Below, piece by piece: positions 8,619 to 21,462 of a stretch of 64,000 bases of DNA. Location: the NCBI RefSeq assembly GCF_001022965.1, contig NZ_LECZ01000024.1, forward strand, positions 310,001 to 374,000. The letters are read 5' to 3'. The notes below the pieces were generated by a model, which did no database searches, was not told where the DNA came from, and was given only the letters and a program-made list of their open reading frames with translations. Position 1 is the stretch's first letter. Every line of letters starts with the position of its first letter. This stretch comes from Enterobacter genomosp. O. GTDB lineage: Bacteria > Pseudomonadota > Gammaproteobacteria > Enterobacterales > Enterobacteriaceae. A program made the translations under genes and the position numbers.

Positions 8619-9536
8619 TTGTCTCAATCCAATTTCAAACGCGCATTTTTGCATCCGCGTTACTGGTTTACATGGTTTGGCCTTGGCTTACTGTGGTTGC
8701 TGGTACAGCTTCCTTATCCGGTGATCCGCTTACTGGGCTCAAGACTCGGCAGCACATCCCGCTATTTCCTGAAACGTCGCGAATCCATCGCGCGTAAAAA
8801 TATTGAGCTTTGCTTTCCACAATACTATGCCGAGGAGCGCGAGAAGCTCATCGCTGAAAACTTCAAGTCTATCGGCATGGCGCTGCTTGAAACCGGCATG
8901 GCCTGGTTCTGGCCGGATGAGCGCGTCCGCAAGTGGTTTGATGTGGAAGGCCTGGATAACCTTAAACGCGCGCAGATGCAAAATCGCGGCGTGATGGTCG
9001 TCGGCGTTCACTTTATGTCGCTGGAACTCGGAGGCCGCGTGATGGGTCTGTGTCAGCCAATGATGGCCACCTACCGCCCTCACAACAGTGCGCTGATGGA
9101 GTGGGTTCAAACCCGTGGCCGCATGCGTTCCAATAAAGCGATGATCAGCCGTAATAACCTGCGCGGTATGGTCGGCGCCCTGAAGAAAGGTGAGGCCGTC
9201 TGGTTTGCACCCGATCAGGATTATGGACGTAAGGGCAGCAGCTTTGCACCGTTCTTCGCGGTTAAAGACGTTGCGACGACCAACGGTACCTTTGTTATTT
9301 CGCGTCTGTCGGGCGCTTCCATGCTGACCGTGACGATGGTGAGAAAAGCGGATAAATCAGGCTATCGTCTGCACATTTCCCCTGAAATGGCTAACTATCC
9401 GGAAAACGAGTGCGAAGCCGCAGCGTTTATCAACAAGGTCATCGAGACTGAAATCATGCGTGCGCCGGAGCAGTATCTCTGGATGCATCGTCGTTTCAAA
9501 ACGCGCCCGCTCGGCGAAGCCTCGCTCTATATTTAA
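8619..9536 (+). CDS. lpxP: LpxP, palmitoleoyl-ACP:Kdo2-lipid IVA acyltransferase
   Basis: Cold-induced late acyltransferase that puts palmitoleate, instead of laurate, on lipid A at the inner membrane. The LpxL/LpxM/LpxP fold is clear: an N-terminal membrane helix (YWFTWFGLGLLWLLVQLPYP), the catalytic HX4E motif in GVHFMSLELGG, then the long conserved stretch through the RFKTRP C-terminus. The TTG start gives 305 residues against 306 in E. coli LpxP and aligns with its N-terminus. An in-frame ATG 27 codons upstream (8538) would add a basic extension that I do not recognise, so the start is uncertain. Confidence 0.9.
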   Translation: MSQSNFKRAFLHPRYWFTWFGLGLLWLLVQLPYPVIRLLGSRLGSTSRYFLKRRESIARKNIELCFPQYYAEEREKLIAENFKSIGMALLETGMAWFWPDERVRKWFDVEGLDNLKRAQMQNRGVMVVGVHFMSLELGGRVMGLCQPMMATYRPHNSALMEWVQTRGRMRSNKAMISRNNLRGMVGALKKGEAVWFAPDQDYGRKGSSFAPFFAVKDVATTNGTFVISRLSGASMLTVTMVRKADKSGYRLHISPEMANYPENECEAAAFINKVIETEIMRAPEQYLWMHRRFKTRPLGEASLYI

Positions 9537-9546
9537 GCGCTTTATG

Positions 9547-9577
9547 AAGGTTAGTTTCACTAAGAAACTAACCTTTT
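9547..9577 (+). terminator. Terminator of lpxP
   Basis: A perfect 12-bp inverted repeat (aaggttagtttc / gaaactaacctt) with a 5-base loop, just after the lpxP stop and ending in TTTT. Confidence 0.75.
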
Positions 9578-9709
9578 CAATCACCTGTCATCCTGCTGCA
9601 AAATCGTCTTTCTGTGCGTCGCTCAAAGTGAATTTATTGCGTTGCGAAATCAAACTGTCGCCGTTCCACGACACTCGTAAGTAACGGAAATTATTTAAAA
9701 AAATCCCTC

Positions 9710-9738
9710 TTGTCACCCCCTATTTTTAGGCGTACATT
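9710..9738 (+). promoter_or_regulatory. Probable sigma-70 promoter of ypdK
   Basis: TTGTCA (9710-9715) and TACATT (9733-9738) are 17 bp apart. Transcription would begin near 9745 and give a leader of about 150 nt before ypdK. Within that leader, acgggaaa and tttccgt (about 9791-9815) could pair. The rest of the 9578-9894 gap shows nothing I can name. Confidence 0.5.
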
Positions 9739-9894
9739 AGCGCCGTCTGGCATCAGGAAAGCACAGAATTCTGAGCTGGAGTCGACGGCGTAACGGGAAA
9801 ATTCTCATTTCCGTTTTGACCGGATTTCAGTTCTCTATACTCAGGTGGACTCTGTTTTTAAATGCGTACCACAAGATACGCGGAGCGATGAAAC

Positions 9895-9966
9895 GTGAAA
9901 TATTTCTTTATGGGCATTTCGGTGATTGTTTTAGTCTGGGCCGGAACCTTTGCCCTGATGATCTAG
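9895..9966 (+). CDS. ypdK: YpdK, 23-residue inner membrane small protein
   Basis: A GTG-started gene reading (f)MKYFFMGISVIVLVWAGTFA followed by LMI. It is one hydrophobic membrane helix with a single basic residue near the N-terminus. It is nearly identical to E. coli YpdK, a verified small membrane protein, and lies in the same place between lpxP and alaC. GGAG at 9882-9885 is 9 bases upstream of the GTG. A strong terminator follows at 9983. Its function is unknown. Confidence 0.88.
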   Translation: MKYFFMGISVIVLVWAGTFALMI

Positions 9967-9982
9967 TGAAGAACATGCTGTC

Positions 9983-10016
9983 AAAAAAACAGGAGCCATC
10001 GGCTCCTGTTTTTTTA
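9983..10016. terminator. Bidirectional terminator between ypdK and alaC
   Basis: Stem acaggagcc / ggctcctgt with loop atc, extended by A7 and T7. It ends ypdK rightward and alaC leftward. Confidence 0.9.
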
Positions 10017-10018
10017 TG

Positions 10019-11257
10019 TCATGACGACGCGGGGGTTTCAGCGACGCTCTTTGAGGAGAGCAGCCCATCGGCCCGGAACATACTCTTGATGCCCCTCACC
10101 GCCTGACGAATACGGTCGCTGTTTTCGATCAGGGCAAATCGCACATGGGTGTCGCCGTAATCACCAAAGCCAATGCCCGGTGACACACACACCTTCGCGT
10201 CCTGGAGCAGTTTTTTGGCAAACTCCAGGGACCCCATCGCCGCGTACGGCTCCGGAATTTTAGCCCAGACGTACATGGACGCTTTCGGCATTTCTACCAT
10301 CCAGCCCGCTTCATGTAGCCCTTTTACCAGCACGTCGCGGCGGCGCTTATACTGGGCAGCAATCTCATGAACACATTGCTGATCGCCCTCCAGAGCAGCG
10401 ATAGCGGCAACCTGGAGCGGCGTGAAGGTGCCGTAGTCGTGGTAACTCTTAATACGCGCCAGTGCATTCACCAGCGTTTTGTTACCCACCATAAAGCCAA
10501 TACGCCAGCCCGCCATGTTGTAGCTTTTCGACAGGGTAAAGAACTCTACCGCCACGTCACGCGCGCCCGGGACCTGCATAATCGACGGAGCTTTCCATCC
10601 GTCATAGACGATGTCAGCATAGGCCAGATCGTGAACCACCAGCACGTCATAACGTTTCGCCAGCGCGACCACTTTCTCGAAGAAATCGAGCTCCACGCAC
10701 TGGGCCGTTGGGTTCGACGGGAAACCGAGGATCATCATCTTGGGTTTCGGATAACTTTCGCGAATCGCGCGTTCCAGCTCGTTAAAGAAATCGACACCTT
10801 CCACCAGCGGCACGGAACGGACCTGCGCTCCGGCAATGACCGCGCCGTAGATATGAATTGGGTAGCTGGGATTAGGGACCAGAACCGTGTCGCCATGATC
10901 CAGCGTGGCCAGCATCAGGTGTGCCAGCCCCTCTTTCGAGCCGATGGTAACAATGGCTTCACTTTCAGGATCGATATCAACCTGATAGCGATCCTGATAC
11001 CAGCGCGAGATCGCGCGACGTAACCTGGGAATACCGCGAGACGTTGAGTAGCCATGGGTATCCGGGCGCTGGGCAACCGTGCAAAGTTTCTCAACAATGT
11101 GCGGTGGCGTTGGGCCGTCAGGGTTACCCATACTGAAATCGATAATATCTTCGCCGCGCCGACGCGCAGCCATCTTCAGCTCAGCGGTGATGTTGAAAAC
11201 GTAAGGGGGGAGACGATCGATACGCGTAAAACGGCGTTCAGGACTGAATTCAGCCAT
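10019..11257 (-). CDS. alaC: AlaC, glutamate-pyruvate aminotransferase
   Basis: PLP-dependent class I/II aminotransferase making alanine from pyruvate and glutamate, one of three such enzymes in enterics. The 412-residue protein has the E. coli length. The Schiff-base Lys244 lies in [12 protein letters not shown], the substrate-binding NP pair in FPSNPTAQ, and the PLP phosphate site around SKEGLAHL. It is monocistronic, divergent from ypdA and ends at a bidirectional terminator. Confidence 0.95.
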   Translation of the reverse strand: MAEFSPERRFTRIDRLPPYVFNITAELKMAARRRGEDIIDFSMGNPDGPTPPHIVEKLCTVAQRPDTHGYSTSRGIPRLRRAISRWYQDRYQVDIDPESEAIVTIGSKEGLAHLMLATLDHGDTVLVPNPSYPIHIYGAVIAGAQVRSVPLVEGVDFFNELERAIRESYPKPKMMILGFPSNPTAQCVELDFFEKVVALAKRYDVLVVHDLAYADIVYDGWKAPSIMQVPGARDVAVEFFTLSKSYNMAGWRIGFMVGNKTLVNALARIKSYHDYGTFTPLQVAAIAALEGDQQCVHEIAAQYKRRRDVLVKGLHEAGWMVEMPKASMYVWAKIPEPYAAMGSLEFAKKLLQDAKVCVSPGIGFGDYGDTHVRFALIENSDRIRQAVRGIKSMFRADGLLSSKSVAETPASS

Positions 11258-11643
11258 AGATTCCTCAGATTAACGTTAGCGCCCGGACCGTCCGAGCGAC
11301 GCTGCCACTGATGTGGCGTGTTTAGAAAATAACCTGAAAAAAATCATGCTGTCGAGAGGGAAATGAAAAAAAAGCGCTCGCAGGAAAACCGGAACCCGGC
11401 TGCACCTAAAAGCGGAAGCCTTTGTTTGAAGAACGCCTGTCTGGTAGCGGTTATTTAACATGATGATATCAAACCAGTTACCAGATGCCGTGCCGACGAT
11501 AAAAAACCGGGACGCGTCAATCTCCAGCAGATAATCCCCTTTGTAAATTATGGTTTTTCCTCATTTGATAAACCTGACGGATAGCTGGTCAATACGCGCC
11601 AGGTTTTTTATCATGGTTCTTTCCCGTTTTCCCAGGTCTACTC
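11258..11643. other. Divergent alaC-ypdA intergenic region
   Basis: 386 bp between divergent genes. A long-loop stem (aaacctg at about 11569 pairing with caggttt at about 11601, then T's) just before ypdA could act as an attenuator, but the stem is only about 7 bp. No RNA gene, operator or credible small coding sequence was recognised. Confidence 0.35.
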
Positions 11644-13350
11644 GTGCACGAAATATTCACTATGCTGCTGGCGGTTTTTGACCGTGCGGCATTAATGCTG
11701 ATTTGCCTGTTCTTCCTTATCCGCATTCGCCTGTTTCGCGAGCTGTTGCACAAATCTGCGCACTCGCCAAAAGAGCTGCTGGCCGTTACCGCCATCTTTT
11801 CGCTGTTCGCCCTGTTCAGCACCTGGTCAGGTGTGCCGGTAGAAGGGTCGCTGGTGAACGTGCGCATTATCGCCGTCATGTCCGGCGGGATTTTGTTTGG
11901 CCCGTGGGTGGGCGTCATCACCGGTCTGATTGCCGGGACCCATCGCTACCTGATTGATATCGGTGGCGTAACGGCGGTGCCATGCTTTATTACCAGCATT
12001 ATCGCCGGGGTGTTGTCCGGCTGGATCAGCCGCAAAATCCCTAAAAAACAGCGCTGGCGCGCCGGGATCGTCGCGGGCATGGTGTGCGAAACGCTGACCA
12101 TGATCCTGGTCGTCGTCTGGGCTCCCACCACCGAACTCGGGCTGGATATCGTCTCAAAAATCGGTATTCCAATGATCCTTGGCAGCGTCTGCATCGGTTT
12201 TATCGTGCTTCTGGTGCAGAGCGTCGAAGGGGAAAAAGAGGCCAGCGCCGCACGTCAGGCTAAGCTGGCGCTGGATATCGCCAACAAAACGCTGCCGCTT
12301 TTCCGCCACGTTAACGCGGAATCGCTGCGTCAGGTCTGCGAGATTATTCGCCACGACATCCATGCTGATGCCGTCGCCATTACCAATATCGACCACGTTC
12401 TGGCCTACGTCGGCGTGGGGGAACATAACTATCGCGACAATGACGACACCATAAGCCCGACCACCCGACAGGCGATTAACTACGGTAAAATCATTATTAA
12501 AAACAATGACGAAGCCCACAGAACGCCGGAAATCCACTCCATGCTGGTGATCCCGCTGTGGGAGAAAGGCGTCGTGACGGGCACGCTGAAAATTTATTAT
12601 TGTCACGCGCATCAGATCACCTCCTCTCTGCAGGAGATGGCCATTGGCCTGTCGCAGATTATCTCCACCCAGCTTGAGGTTTCGCGGGCAGAGCAACTGC
12701 GTGAGATGGCAAATAAGGCAGAGCTGCGCGCGCTGCAGAGCAAAATCAATCCTCATTTCCTGTTTAACGCCCTGAACGCTATCTCTTCTTCCATTCGTCT
12801 TAATCCGGACACCGCGCGCCAGCTGATTTTCAACCTGTCGCGCTATCTGCGCTACAACATTGAGCTGAAAGATGACGAGCAGATCGACATCAAAAAAGAG
12901 CTGTATCAAATCAAAGACTACATCGCGATTGAGCAGGCGCGCTTTGGTGACAAACTCACGGTCATTTACGATATTGACGAAGAGGTCAACTGCGTGATCC
13001 CGAGCCTGCTTATCCAGCCGCTGGTCGAAAACGCAATCGTACACGGTATACAGCCGTGTAAAGGCAAAGGCGTCGTCACCATCAGCATCACCGAAAGCGG
13101 CAACCGCGTGCGTATTGCCGTGCGCGATACCGGCCACGGGATTGATCCAAAAGTCATTGAGCGCGTGCAGTCTAACGAGATGCCCGGGAATAAAATCGGC
13201 CTGCTGAACGTACACCACCGGGTCAAACTGCTTTACGGCGACGGACTGCATATTCACCGTCTTGAACCGGGCACCGAAATCGCTTTTTACGTCCCGAATG
13301 AACGCTCTCTCGTTCATTCGGCGACATCGCTGTTACCCCATGTGGAGTAA
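11644..13350 (+). CDS. ypdA: YpdA (PyrS), LytS-type sensor histidine kinase
   Basis: Membrane sensor of the pyruvate-responsive YpdA/YpdB system. Residues 1-195 form the multi-helix 5TM-LYT sensor ([20 protein letters not shown]). About 225-345 is a GAF-like domain, and the kinase core has phospho-acceptor His371 in [11 protein letters not shown], an N-box ([10 protein letters not shown]) and a G-box (DTGHGID). At 568 residues it is close to E. coli YpdA and highly conserved. The start is GTG, as I recall in E. coli. Only 3 bases separate it from ypdB. Confidence 0.94.
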   Translation: MHEIFTMLLAVFDRAALMLICLFFLIRIRLFRELLHKSAHSPKELLAVTAIFSLFALFSTWSGVPVEGSLVNVRIIAVMSGGILFGPWVGVITGLIAGTHRYLIDIGGVTAVPCFITSIIAGVLSGWISRKIPKKQRWRAGIVAGMVCETLTMILVVVWAPTTELGLDIVSKIGIPMILGSVCIGFIVLLVQSVEGEKEASAARQAKLALDIANKTLPLFRHVNAESLRQVCEIIRHDIHADAVAITNIDHVLAYVGVGEHNYRDNDDTISPTTRQAINYGKIIIKNNDEAHRTPEIHSMLVIPLWEKGVVTGTLKIYYCHAHQITSSLQEMAIGLSQIISTQLEVSRAEQLREMANKAELRALQSKINPHFLFNALNAISSSIRLNPDTARQLIFNLSRYLRYNIELKDDEQIDIKKELYQIKDYIAIEQARFGDKLTVIYDIDEEVNCVIPSLLIQPLVENAIVHGIQPCKGKGVVTISITESGNRVRIAVRDTGHGIDPKVIERVQSNEMPGNKIGLLNVHHRVKLLYGDGLHIHRLEPGTEIAFYVPNERSLVHSATSLLPHVE

Positions 13351-13353
13351 CCC

Positions 13354-14085
13354 ATGAAAGTCATCATCGTAGAAGATGAATTCCTGGCTCAACAGGAGCT
13401 AACCTGGCTTATCAAAACCCACAGCCAGATGGAGATTGTGGGCACCTTTGATGATGGTCTGGACGTGCTGAAGTTTCTGCAGCATAACCGGGTCGACGCC
13501 ATTTTCCTGGATATTAATATCCCGTCGCTGGATGGCGTATTGCTGGCGCAAAACATCAATCAGTTTGCCCATAAGCCGTTTATCGTTTTCGTCACCGCGT
13601 GGAAAGAGCACGCCGTGGAGGCTTTTGAGCTTGAGGCATTTGACTATATTCTGAAGCCTTATCAGGAGTCGCGGATTGTCAGCATGCTGCAAAAGCTGGA
13701 GGCCGCATGGCAGCAGCAGGCTGCGCCCGCGAACGCCAGCCCAGCGGTACGGGAAAACGACACCATTAACCTGGTCAAAGATGAGCGCATTATCGTGACG
13801 CCAGTCAATGACATCTACTATGCCGAAGCCCATGAAAAGATGACGTTTGTCTATACGCGACGGGAATCTTACGTGATGGCGATGAACATCACCGAATTCT
13901 GCAGCAAGCTGCCGGCGGCGCACTTTTTCCGCTGTCACCGTTCGTTCTGCGTGAATTTAAACAAGATCCGCGAGATCGAACCGTGGTTTAACAACACCTA
14001 TATTTTGCGCCTGAAAGATCTGGATTTTCAGGTGCCGGTGAGCCGCAGCAAGGTGAAAGAGTTCCGCCAGTTGATGCACCTGTAA
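13354..14085 (+). CDS. ypdB: YpdB (PyrR), LytTR-family response regulator
   Basis: A 243-residue response regulator. The receiver domain has acidic pocket E7/D8, phospho-acceptor Asp53 (FLDINIP), a conserved Thr/Lys switch, and is followed by a C-terminal LytTR DNA-binding domain (about 140-240; HFFRCHRSFCVNLNKI). In E. coli YpdB activates the yhjX transporter gene in response to pyruvate, and no yhjX is in this window. It forms an operon with ypdA. The ypdC and fry PTS genes that follow in E. coli are absent, and glk comes next. Confidence 0.94.
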   Translation: MKVIIVEDEFLAQQELTWLIKTHSQMEIVGTFDDGLDVLKFLQHNRVDAIFLDINIPSLDGVLLAQNINQFAHKPFIVFVTAWKEHAVEAFELEAFDYILKPYQESRIVSMLQKLEAAWQQQAAPANASPAVRENDTINLVKDERIIVTPVNDIYYAEAHEKMTFVYTRRESYVMAMNITEFCSKLPAAHFFRCHRSFCVNLNKIREIEPWFNNTYILRLKDLDFQVPVSRSKVKEFRQLMHL

Positions 14086-14089
14086 AGAA

Positions 14090-14118
14090 AGCGCCCCCTC
14101 CTGCCGGAGAGGGCTCTG
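14090..14118. terminator. Possible terminator between ypdB and glk
   Basis: gcgccccctcc and ggagagggctc form an imperfect GC-rich hairpin around tgcc between the convergent stops. No T-run follows, so this could instead be a degenerate copy of the dispersed hairpin repeat. Confidence 0.4.
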
Positions 14119-14120
14119 TG

Positions 14121-15086
14121 TCAGAGGATTTGACCGAGAACCTGACGCAGGTGGGCACCCGAGCCAAGCAGGCCGGGGTTATCATGCACGATCAGATAAA
14201 CCGGAATGTCCTGCACATAGCTTCTGAAACGACCTTTATCTTCAAACCCGCCGCGGAAGCCTGAGGCCTTAAAGAAGTCGAGGAAGCGCGGTACGATCCC
14301 GCCCGCAATATAGACGCCGCCGAAGGTACCCAGCGTCAGCGCCAGGTTACCGCCGAAACGTCCCATGATTACGCAGAACAGCGACAGCGCGCGGCGGCAG
14401 TCAATACAGCTGTCCGCCAGCGCGCGTTCGGTAACGTCTTTCGGCTGCAGGTTTTCCGGCAGCCGACCGTCCGATTTCACAATCGCACGGTACAGGTTCA
14501 CCAGCCCCGGACCGGAGAGCACGCGCTCGGCGGAGACGTGGCCGATCTCAGCGCGTAATTCTTCGAGGATAATCCCCTCTTCTTCACTGTTTGGCGCAAA
14601 GTCTACATGGCCGCCTTCACCCGGCAGGCTCACCCAGCGCTGCGCCACATGCACCAGATGCGAAACGCCCAGACCAGTACCGGCCCCGTAAACCGCAATC
14701 GGCTTACCTTCGACCGGTTCGGCACCGCCAAACTGGATCAGATGCTCTGGCTTCAGCATCGGAATCGCCATGGACACCGCGGTGAAGTCATTGATGATTT
14801 CAAGATGCGCAAAACCGAGGCTTTTTTTCATCTCGGCGATGGAGAATGCCCAGGTATGGTTGGTCATTGCGACCCAGTCGCCGGTTATCGGGCAGGCAAT
14901 CGCGATGCAGCCGTCTTCAACGCTCACCTGCTGCTCTTCCAGATAGACGAGAACAACGGCCTCAAGGCTTGGATAATCCAGCCCTGAGTAGGTTTTCGCC
15001 CGGGAAATTTCACCGCTACTTACATCGCATAATGCGAGGCGCGCGTTCGTACCGCCCACATCGCCTACCAAAGCATACTTTGTCAT
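14121..15086 (-). CDS. glk: Glk, glucokinase
   Basis: Cytoplasmic ATP-dependent glucokinase that phosphorylates free glucose from non-PTS uptake or disaccharide hydrolysis. It has 321 residues as in E. coli. Visible are the N-terminal phosphate motif [12 protein letters not shown], the catalytic Asp100 in NDFTA, and the C-terminal motif [14 protein letters not shown]. It is convergent with ypdB and monocistronic. A minor role beside the PTS is expected in glucose-grown cells. Confidence 0.96.
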   Translation of the reverse strand: MTKYALVGDVGGTNARLALCDVSSGEISRAKTYSGLDYPSLEAVVLVYLEEQQVSVEDGCIAIACPITGDWVAMTNHTWAFSIAEMKKSLGFAHLEIINDFTAVSMAIPMLKPEHLIQFGGAEPVEGKPIAVYGAGTGLGVSHLVHVAQRWVSLPGEGGHVDFAPNSEEEGIILEELRAEIGHVSAERVLSGPGLVNLYRAIVKSDGRLPENLQPKDVTERALADSCIDCRRALSLFCVIMGRFGGNLALTLGTFGGVYIAGGIVPRFLDFFKASGFRGGFEDKGRFRSYVQDIPVYLIVHDNPGLLGSGAHLRQVLGQIL

Positions 15087-15292
15087 TCTTCTACTGCTCC
15101 GCTAAAGTCAGAATAAATCTTTTGGGACACTGTAAATTCAAGGCGTGATAACAACAACGACCGGAAGGTGAATGCCCATGGATTATCGATCTTCGTCACA
15201 GAATAACTTTACCGTTTCAGCACCTTTTGCACTATTGCCATAAAGCTGATTGTGCAAAGTAACGTAATACCGTTTTGTACAAGGAAATCATC

Positions 15293-16528
15293 ATGCTCCA
15301 CCCGCGAGCCAGAACCATGCTGTTGCTGGCCATTCCGGCGTTAATCATTGGCGTAGCCTCAAGCCTGGTGCTCATTGTCGTGATGAAAGTCGCGTCGGTG
15401 CTGCAAACGATGTTATGGACAGCGCTTCCGGTAAAACTGGGCGTCACCGCTGATTCCTCTGCCTGGATCATCCTGATGCTGACGTTGACCGGGATTGCGG
15501 TGGGTCTGGTGATCCGTTTTAGTCCCGGGCATGCCGGCCCCGATCCGGCGCAGGAACCGCTGATTGGTGCCCCGGTTCCTCCTTCTGCGCTGCCGGGGCT
15601 GATCGTGGCGCTGATTGTGGGCCTGGCAGGCGGCGTCAGCCTGGGGCCTGAGCATCCGATTATGGCGGTGAATATTGGCCTGGCGGTTTTCCTCGGCTCA
15701 CGCATTTTACCCCGCGTTGGCGCGCTGGACTGGACCATCCTCGCCTCCGCTGGCACCATCGGGGCGCTTTTCGGTACGCCCGTTGCCGCAGCACTGATCT
15801 TTTCTCAGACGCTCAGCAGCAATAACGACGTCCCGCTCTGGGATAAACTGTTTGCCCCGCTGATGGCCGCAGCTGCCGGGGCGCTGACGACCAGCCTGTT
15901 TTTCCATCCCCACTTTTCCCTCTCCCTGCCCCACTACGGCCAGATGCAGATAGCCGATATTTTCAGCGGCGCCGTCGTGGTCGCGATTGCTATCGCGCTG
16001 GGCATGGTGGCGGTGTGGTGCCTTCCACGCCTGCACCGGCTGATGCATAAACTCAAGCACCCGGTATTGATTCTGGGTATCGGCGGTTTGATTCTCGGGG
16101 TTTTAGGGGCAATCGGCGGGACAGTGACGCTGTTTAAAGGTCTGGACGAGATGCAGCAGCTGGCTTTTAGCCAGGTGTTTAGCGTATCGGATTATCTGCT
16201 GTTTGCCGTGATAAAACTGGCCGCACTGGTGGTGGCTGCGGCCTGCGGTTTCCGCGGCGGACGCATCTTCCCGGCGGTCTTTGTCGGCGTAGCGCTGGGG
16301 CTGATGCTGCACGAACACGTCGATGCCGTTCCGGCAGCGATTACCGTTTCCTGCTCGATTCTGGGGCTGGTGCTGGTGGTCACGCGCGATGCCTGGCTGA
16401 GTCTCTTTATGGCCGCCGTGGTGGTACCGGATACCACCCTCATCCCGCTACTTTGCATCGTGATGTTGCCCGCCTGGCTCCTGCTGGCGGGCAAACCGAT
16501 GATGATGGCCTGGCGAAACGACAGGTAA
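15293..16528 (+). CDS. yfeO: YfeO, CLC-family ion channel/transporter
   Basis: A 411-residue inner-membrane protein of the voltage-gated chloride channel family with 10-11 hydrophobic helices. The CLC-type pore segments [11 protein letters not shown] (with the position of the gating glutamate) and [14 protein letters not shown] are visible. AAGGAA 7 bases before the ATG decides the start, which reads [10 protein letters not shown] as in E. coli. Its transported ion has not been established. It lies divergent from glk and converges on ipdC with no gap. Confidence 0.92.
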   Translation: MLHPRARTMLLLAIPALIIGVASSLVLIVVMKVASVLQTMLWTALPVKLGVTADSSAWIILMLTLTGIAVGLVIRFSPGHAGPDPAQEPLIGAPVPPSALPGLIVALIVGLAGGVSLGPEHPIMAVNIGLAVFLGSRILPRVGALDWTILASAGTIGALFGTPVAAALIFSQTLSSNNDVPLWDKLFAPLMAAAAGALTTSLFFHPHFSLSLPHYGQMQIADIFSGAVVVAIAIALGMVAVWCLPRLHRLMHKLKHPVLILGIGGLILGVLGAIGGTVTLFKGLDEMQQLAFSQVFSVSDYLLFAVIKLAALVVAAACGFRGGRIFPAVFVGVALGLMLHEHVDAVPAAITVSCSILGLVLVVTRDAWLSLFMAAVVVPDTTLIPLLCIVMLPAWLLLAGKPMMMAWRNDR

Positions 16529-18288
<1,760 letters not shown>

Positions 18289-18324
18289 AAAAATGCTGCG
18301 CTATGCTGCTTTTTTTCACGTTAA

Positions 18325-18342
18325 TGTAAACGCATACACTGA
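18325..18342. promoter_or_regulatory. Possible second, weak TyrR box
   Basis: TGTAAA-N6-CACTGA: a perfect left half and a poor right half, as in weak boxes filled only cooperatively. It is 54 bp from box 1 centre to centre and 31 bp from the divergent reductase gene. Confidence 0.4.
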
Positions 18343-18372
18343 TTTTTCTCTTCAGCGCCAGAGGTCATAAGA

Positions 18373-19371
18373 ATGGGTTATCAGCCGAACAAAAGTCGTT
18401 ATCAGACAATGGAGTATCGCCGCTGCGGGCAAAGCGGACTCAGGTTGCCCGCCATCTCGCTTGGGCTGTGGCATAATTTTGGCGATACCACGCTTATCGA
18501 AAACAGCCGTCAACTTTTACAGCGCGCGTTCGATCTGGGTATTACGCATTTCGACCTTGCCAACAACTATGGTCCACCACCGGGATCCGCCGAACGTAAT
18601 TTCGGACGTATCTTGCAGGAGGATTTCCTGGCCTGGCGCGACGAGCTCATCATCTCAACCAAAGCGGGGTATACCATGTGGGATGGCCCGTACGGCGACT
18701 GGGGGTCTCGCAAATACCTGCTGGCAAGCCTGGATCAAAGCCTGAAACGCATGGGGCTGGAGTATGTAGATATCTTTTATCACCACCGTCCCGACCCACA
18801 AACGCCGCTTCTGGAAACCATGAAAGCGCTTGACCACGTAGTGCGTCAGGGAAAAGCCCTGTATGTCGGGTTATCCAACTACCCGGCCGATCTGGCCCGC
18901 CAGGCGATTGATATCCTTAATGACTTCGGAACCCCCTGCCTGATCCACCAGCCGAAATACTCCATGTTTGAACGTGCGCCGGAAGCGGGATTGCTGGACG
19001 TATTGCAGGAAAAAGGGGTTGGCTGTATTCCCTTCTCGCCGCTGGCCGGGGGACAACTGACCAACCGCTATCTGGACGGCATTCCCGCAGACTCCCGCGC
19101 GGCAAGCGGCAGTAAGTTCCTTAACCCTGACCAGATTACCGAAGAGAAGCTGGAGAAGGTAAGACAACTCAACGCACTGGCGGAAGGCAGAGGCCAGAAG
19201 CTGTCGCAGATGGCGCTGGCCTGGATATTACGCCACGATTCGGTGACGTCTGTGCTGATTGGCGCGAGCAAAGTCGCCCAGATTGACGATGCCGCGGGTA
19301 TGCTGGAAAACCGCCATTTCTCTGCCGAAGAGCTGGCCCGTATTGAAGCCATCCTGAGCAGCTCAAAATAA
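18373..19371 (+). CDS. Aldo/keto reductase, YghZ (L-glyceraldehyde 3-phosphate reductase)-like
   Basis: A 332-residue NADPH-dependent aldo/keto reductase. It is a (beta/alpha)8 barrel with the catalytic tetrad visible as Asp61 and Tyr66 (FDLANNY), the Lys in STKAGY and the His in YHHRPD, and the cofactor-binding end VLIGASKVAQIDD. It most resembles YghZ/Gpr, which reduces aldehydes including methylglyoxal. It is divergent from ipdC and shares its 185-bp control region, so reduction of indoleacetaldehyde to tryptophol is a tempting but unproven role. Confidence 0.85.
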   Translation: MGYQPNKSRYQTMEYRRCGQSGLRLPAISLGLWHNFGDTTLIENSRQLLQRAFDLGITHFDLANNYGPPPGSAERNFGRILQEDFLAWRDELIISTKAGYTMWDGPYGDWGSRKYLLASLDQSLKRMGLEYVDIFYHHRPDPQTPLLETMKALDHVVRQGKALYVGLSNYPADLARQAIDILNDFGTPCLIHQPKYSMFERAPEAGLLDVLQEKGVGCIPFSPLAGGQLTNRYLDGIPADSRAASGSKFLNPDQITEEKLEKVRQLNALAEGRGQKLSQMALAWILRHDSVTSVLIGASKVAQIDDAAGMLENRHFSAEELARIEAILSSSK

Positions 19372-19498
19372 AACCACTTTTAGCAAAAAGTGCTCTCAAT
19401 CAGGAATTCGGAGTTGAGGCGATGAAACGAGCCTTTACCAACTCGTAATATTGCGTTAACAGGCCCAACAAAGGCCCCGATCGTGAAGGAGAAAGAGT

Positions 19499-19843
19499 AT
19501 GTTCAGGTCACTGATTCTTGCAGCGGTATTACTGGCTTCATCAGCCCCGCTGATCGCCACTGCGGGCGAAATCACCCTGTTGCCATCAGTAAAATTACAA
19601 ATTGGCGATCGTGACGACTACGGCAGATACTGGGACGGTGGCTACTGGCGCGACCGTGACTACTGGCATCGTCACTATGAGTGGCGCGGCGATCGCTGGT
19701 GGAAACATGATAACGGCAGACACCGTGGATGGTATAAAGACAAAGCGTATGAGCGCGGTTACCGTGAAGGCTGGAACGATCGTGACGACCGCCGCGGCGG
19801 CTGGGGTCACGGCAAAGGCCATGGTCACGGCCATCATCACTAA
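19499..19843 (+). CDS. ypeC: YpeC, periplasmic DUF2502 protein with His-rich tail
   Basis: A 114-residue secreted protein. The signal peptide is cleaved near ATAGE, then comes a short conserved stretch ([15 protein letters not shown]), a tryptophan-, tyrosine-, Arg- and Asp-rich middle with repeated YW and RDRD elements, and a terminal Gly/His run ending HGHGHHH. It is adjacent to mntH as in E. coli. The tail suggests metal binding, which is inference. GGAG at 19486-19489 is the ribosome-binding site. Confidence 0.88.
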   Translation: MFRSLILAAVLLASSAPLIATAGEITLLPSVKLQIGDRDDYGRYWDGGYWRDRDYWHRHYEWRGDRWWKHDNGRHRGWYKDKAYERGYREGWNDRDDRRGGWGHGKGHGHGHHH

Positions 19844-19844
19844 T

Positions 19845-19873
19845 AAAAAAGGCGCCCCGCGGCGCCTTTTTTT
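19845..19873. terminator. Bidirectional terminator between ypeC and mntH
   Basis: aaaaaaggcgcc / ggcgccttttttt around a ccgc loop; self-complementary and U-rich on both strands, between convergent genes. Confidence 0.88.
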
Positions 19874-19874
19874 G

Positions 19875-21295
<1,421 letters not shown>

Positions 21296-21348
21296 ACTTA
21301 ACTTTTCACTCATTTACCTAACATAACAAAAATGTATTGTGGATCACT

Positions 21349-21370
21349 ATTTTTGAGACTCGTCACAGGA
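21349..21370. promoter_or_regulatory. CRP site upstream of nupC (proximal)
   Basis: The core TTTGA-GACTCG-TCACA (21352-21367) lies 75 bp downstream of the distal site. Paired CRP sites with CytR between them are typical of nucleoside genes. The region between shows no CytR motif I could be sure of. Confidence 0.55.
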
Positions 21371-21462
21371 TGTAACTATAGTGTGTCCTTGATCTCGTTT
21401 TCTTTTCGCTTGTTACATAGAATGTGCACGAAAATTAAACCTGCCTCATATTTGGAGCAAAT

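Noticed and set aside
11568-11609. Riboswitch or attenuator before ypdA
   Set aside because: Only a 7-bp stem with a long loop and no resemblance to a known riboswitch class.
12154-13317. A 387-codon open frame on the minus strand opposite ypdA
   Set aside because: ypdA on the plus strand is unmistakable across the same bases; the antisense translation has no family features.
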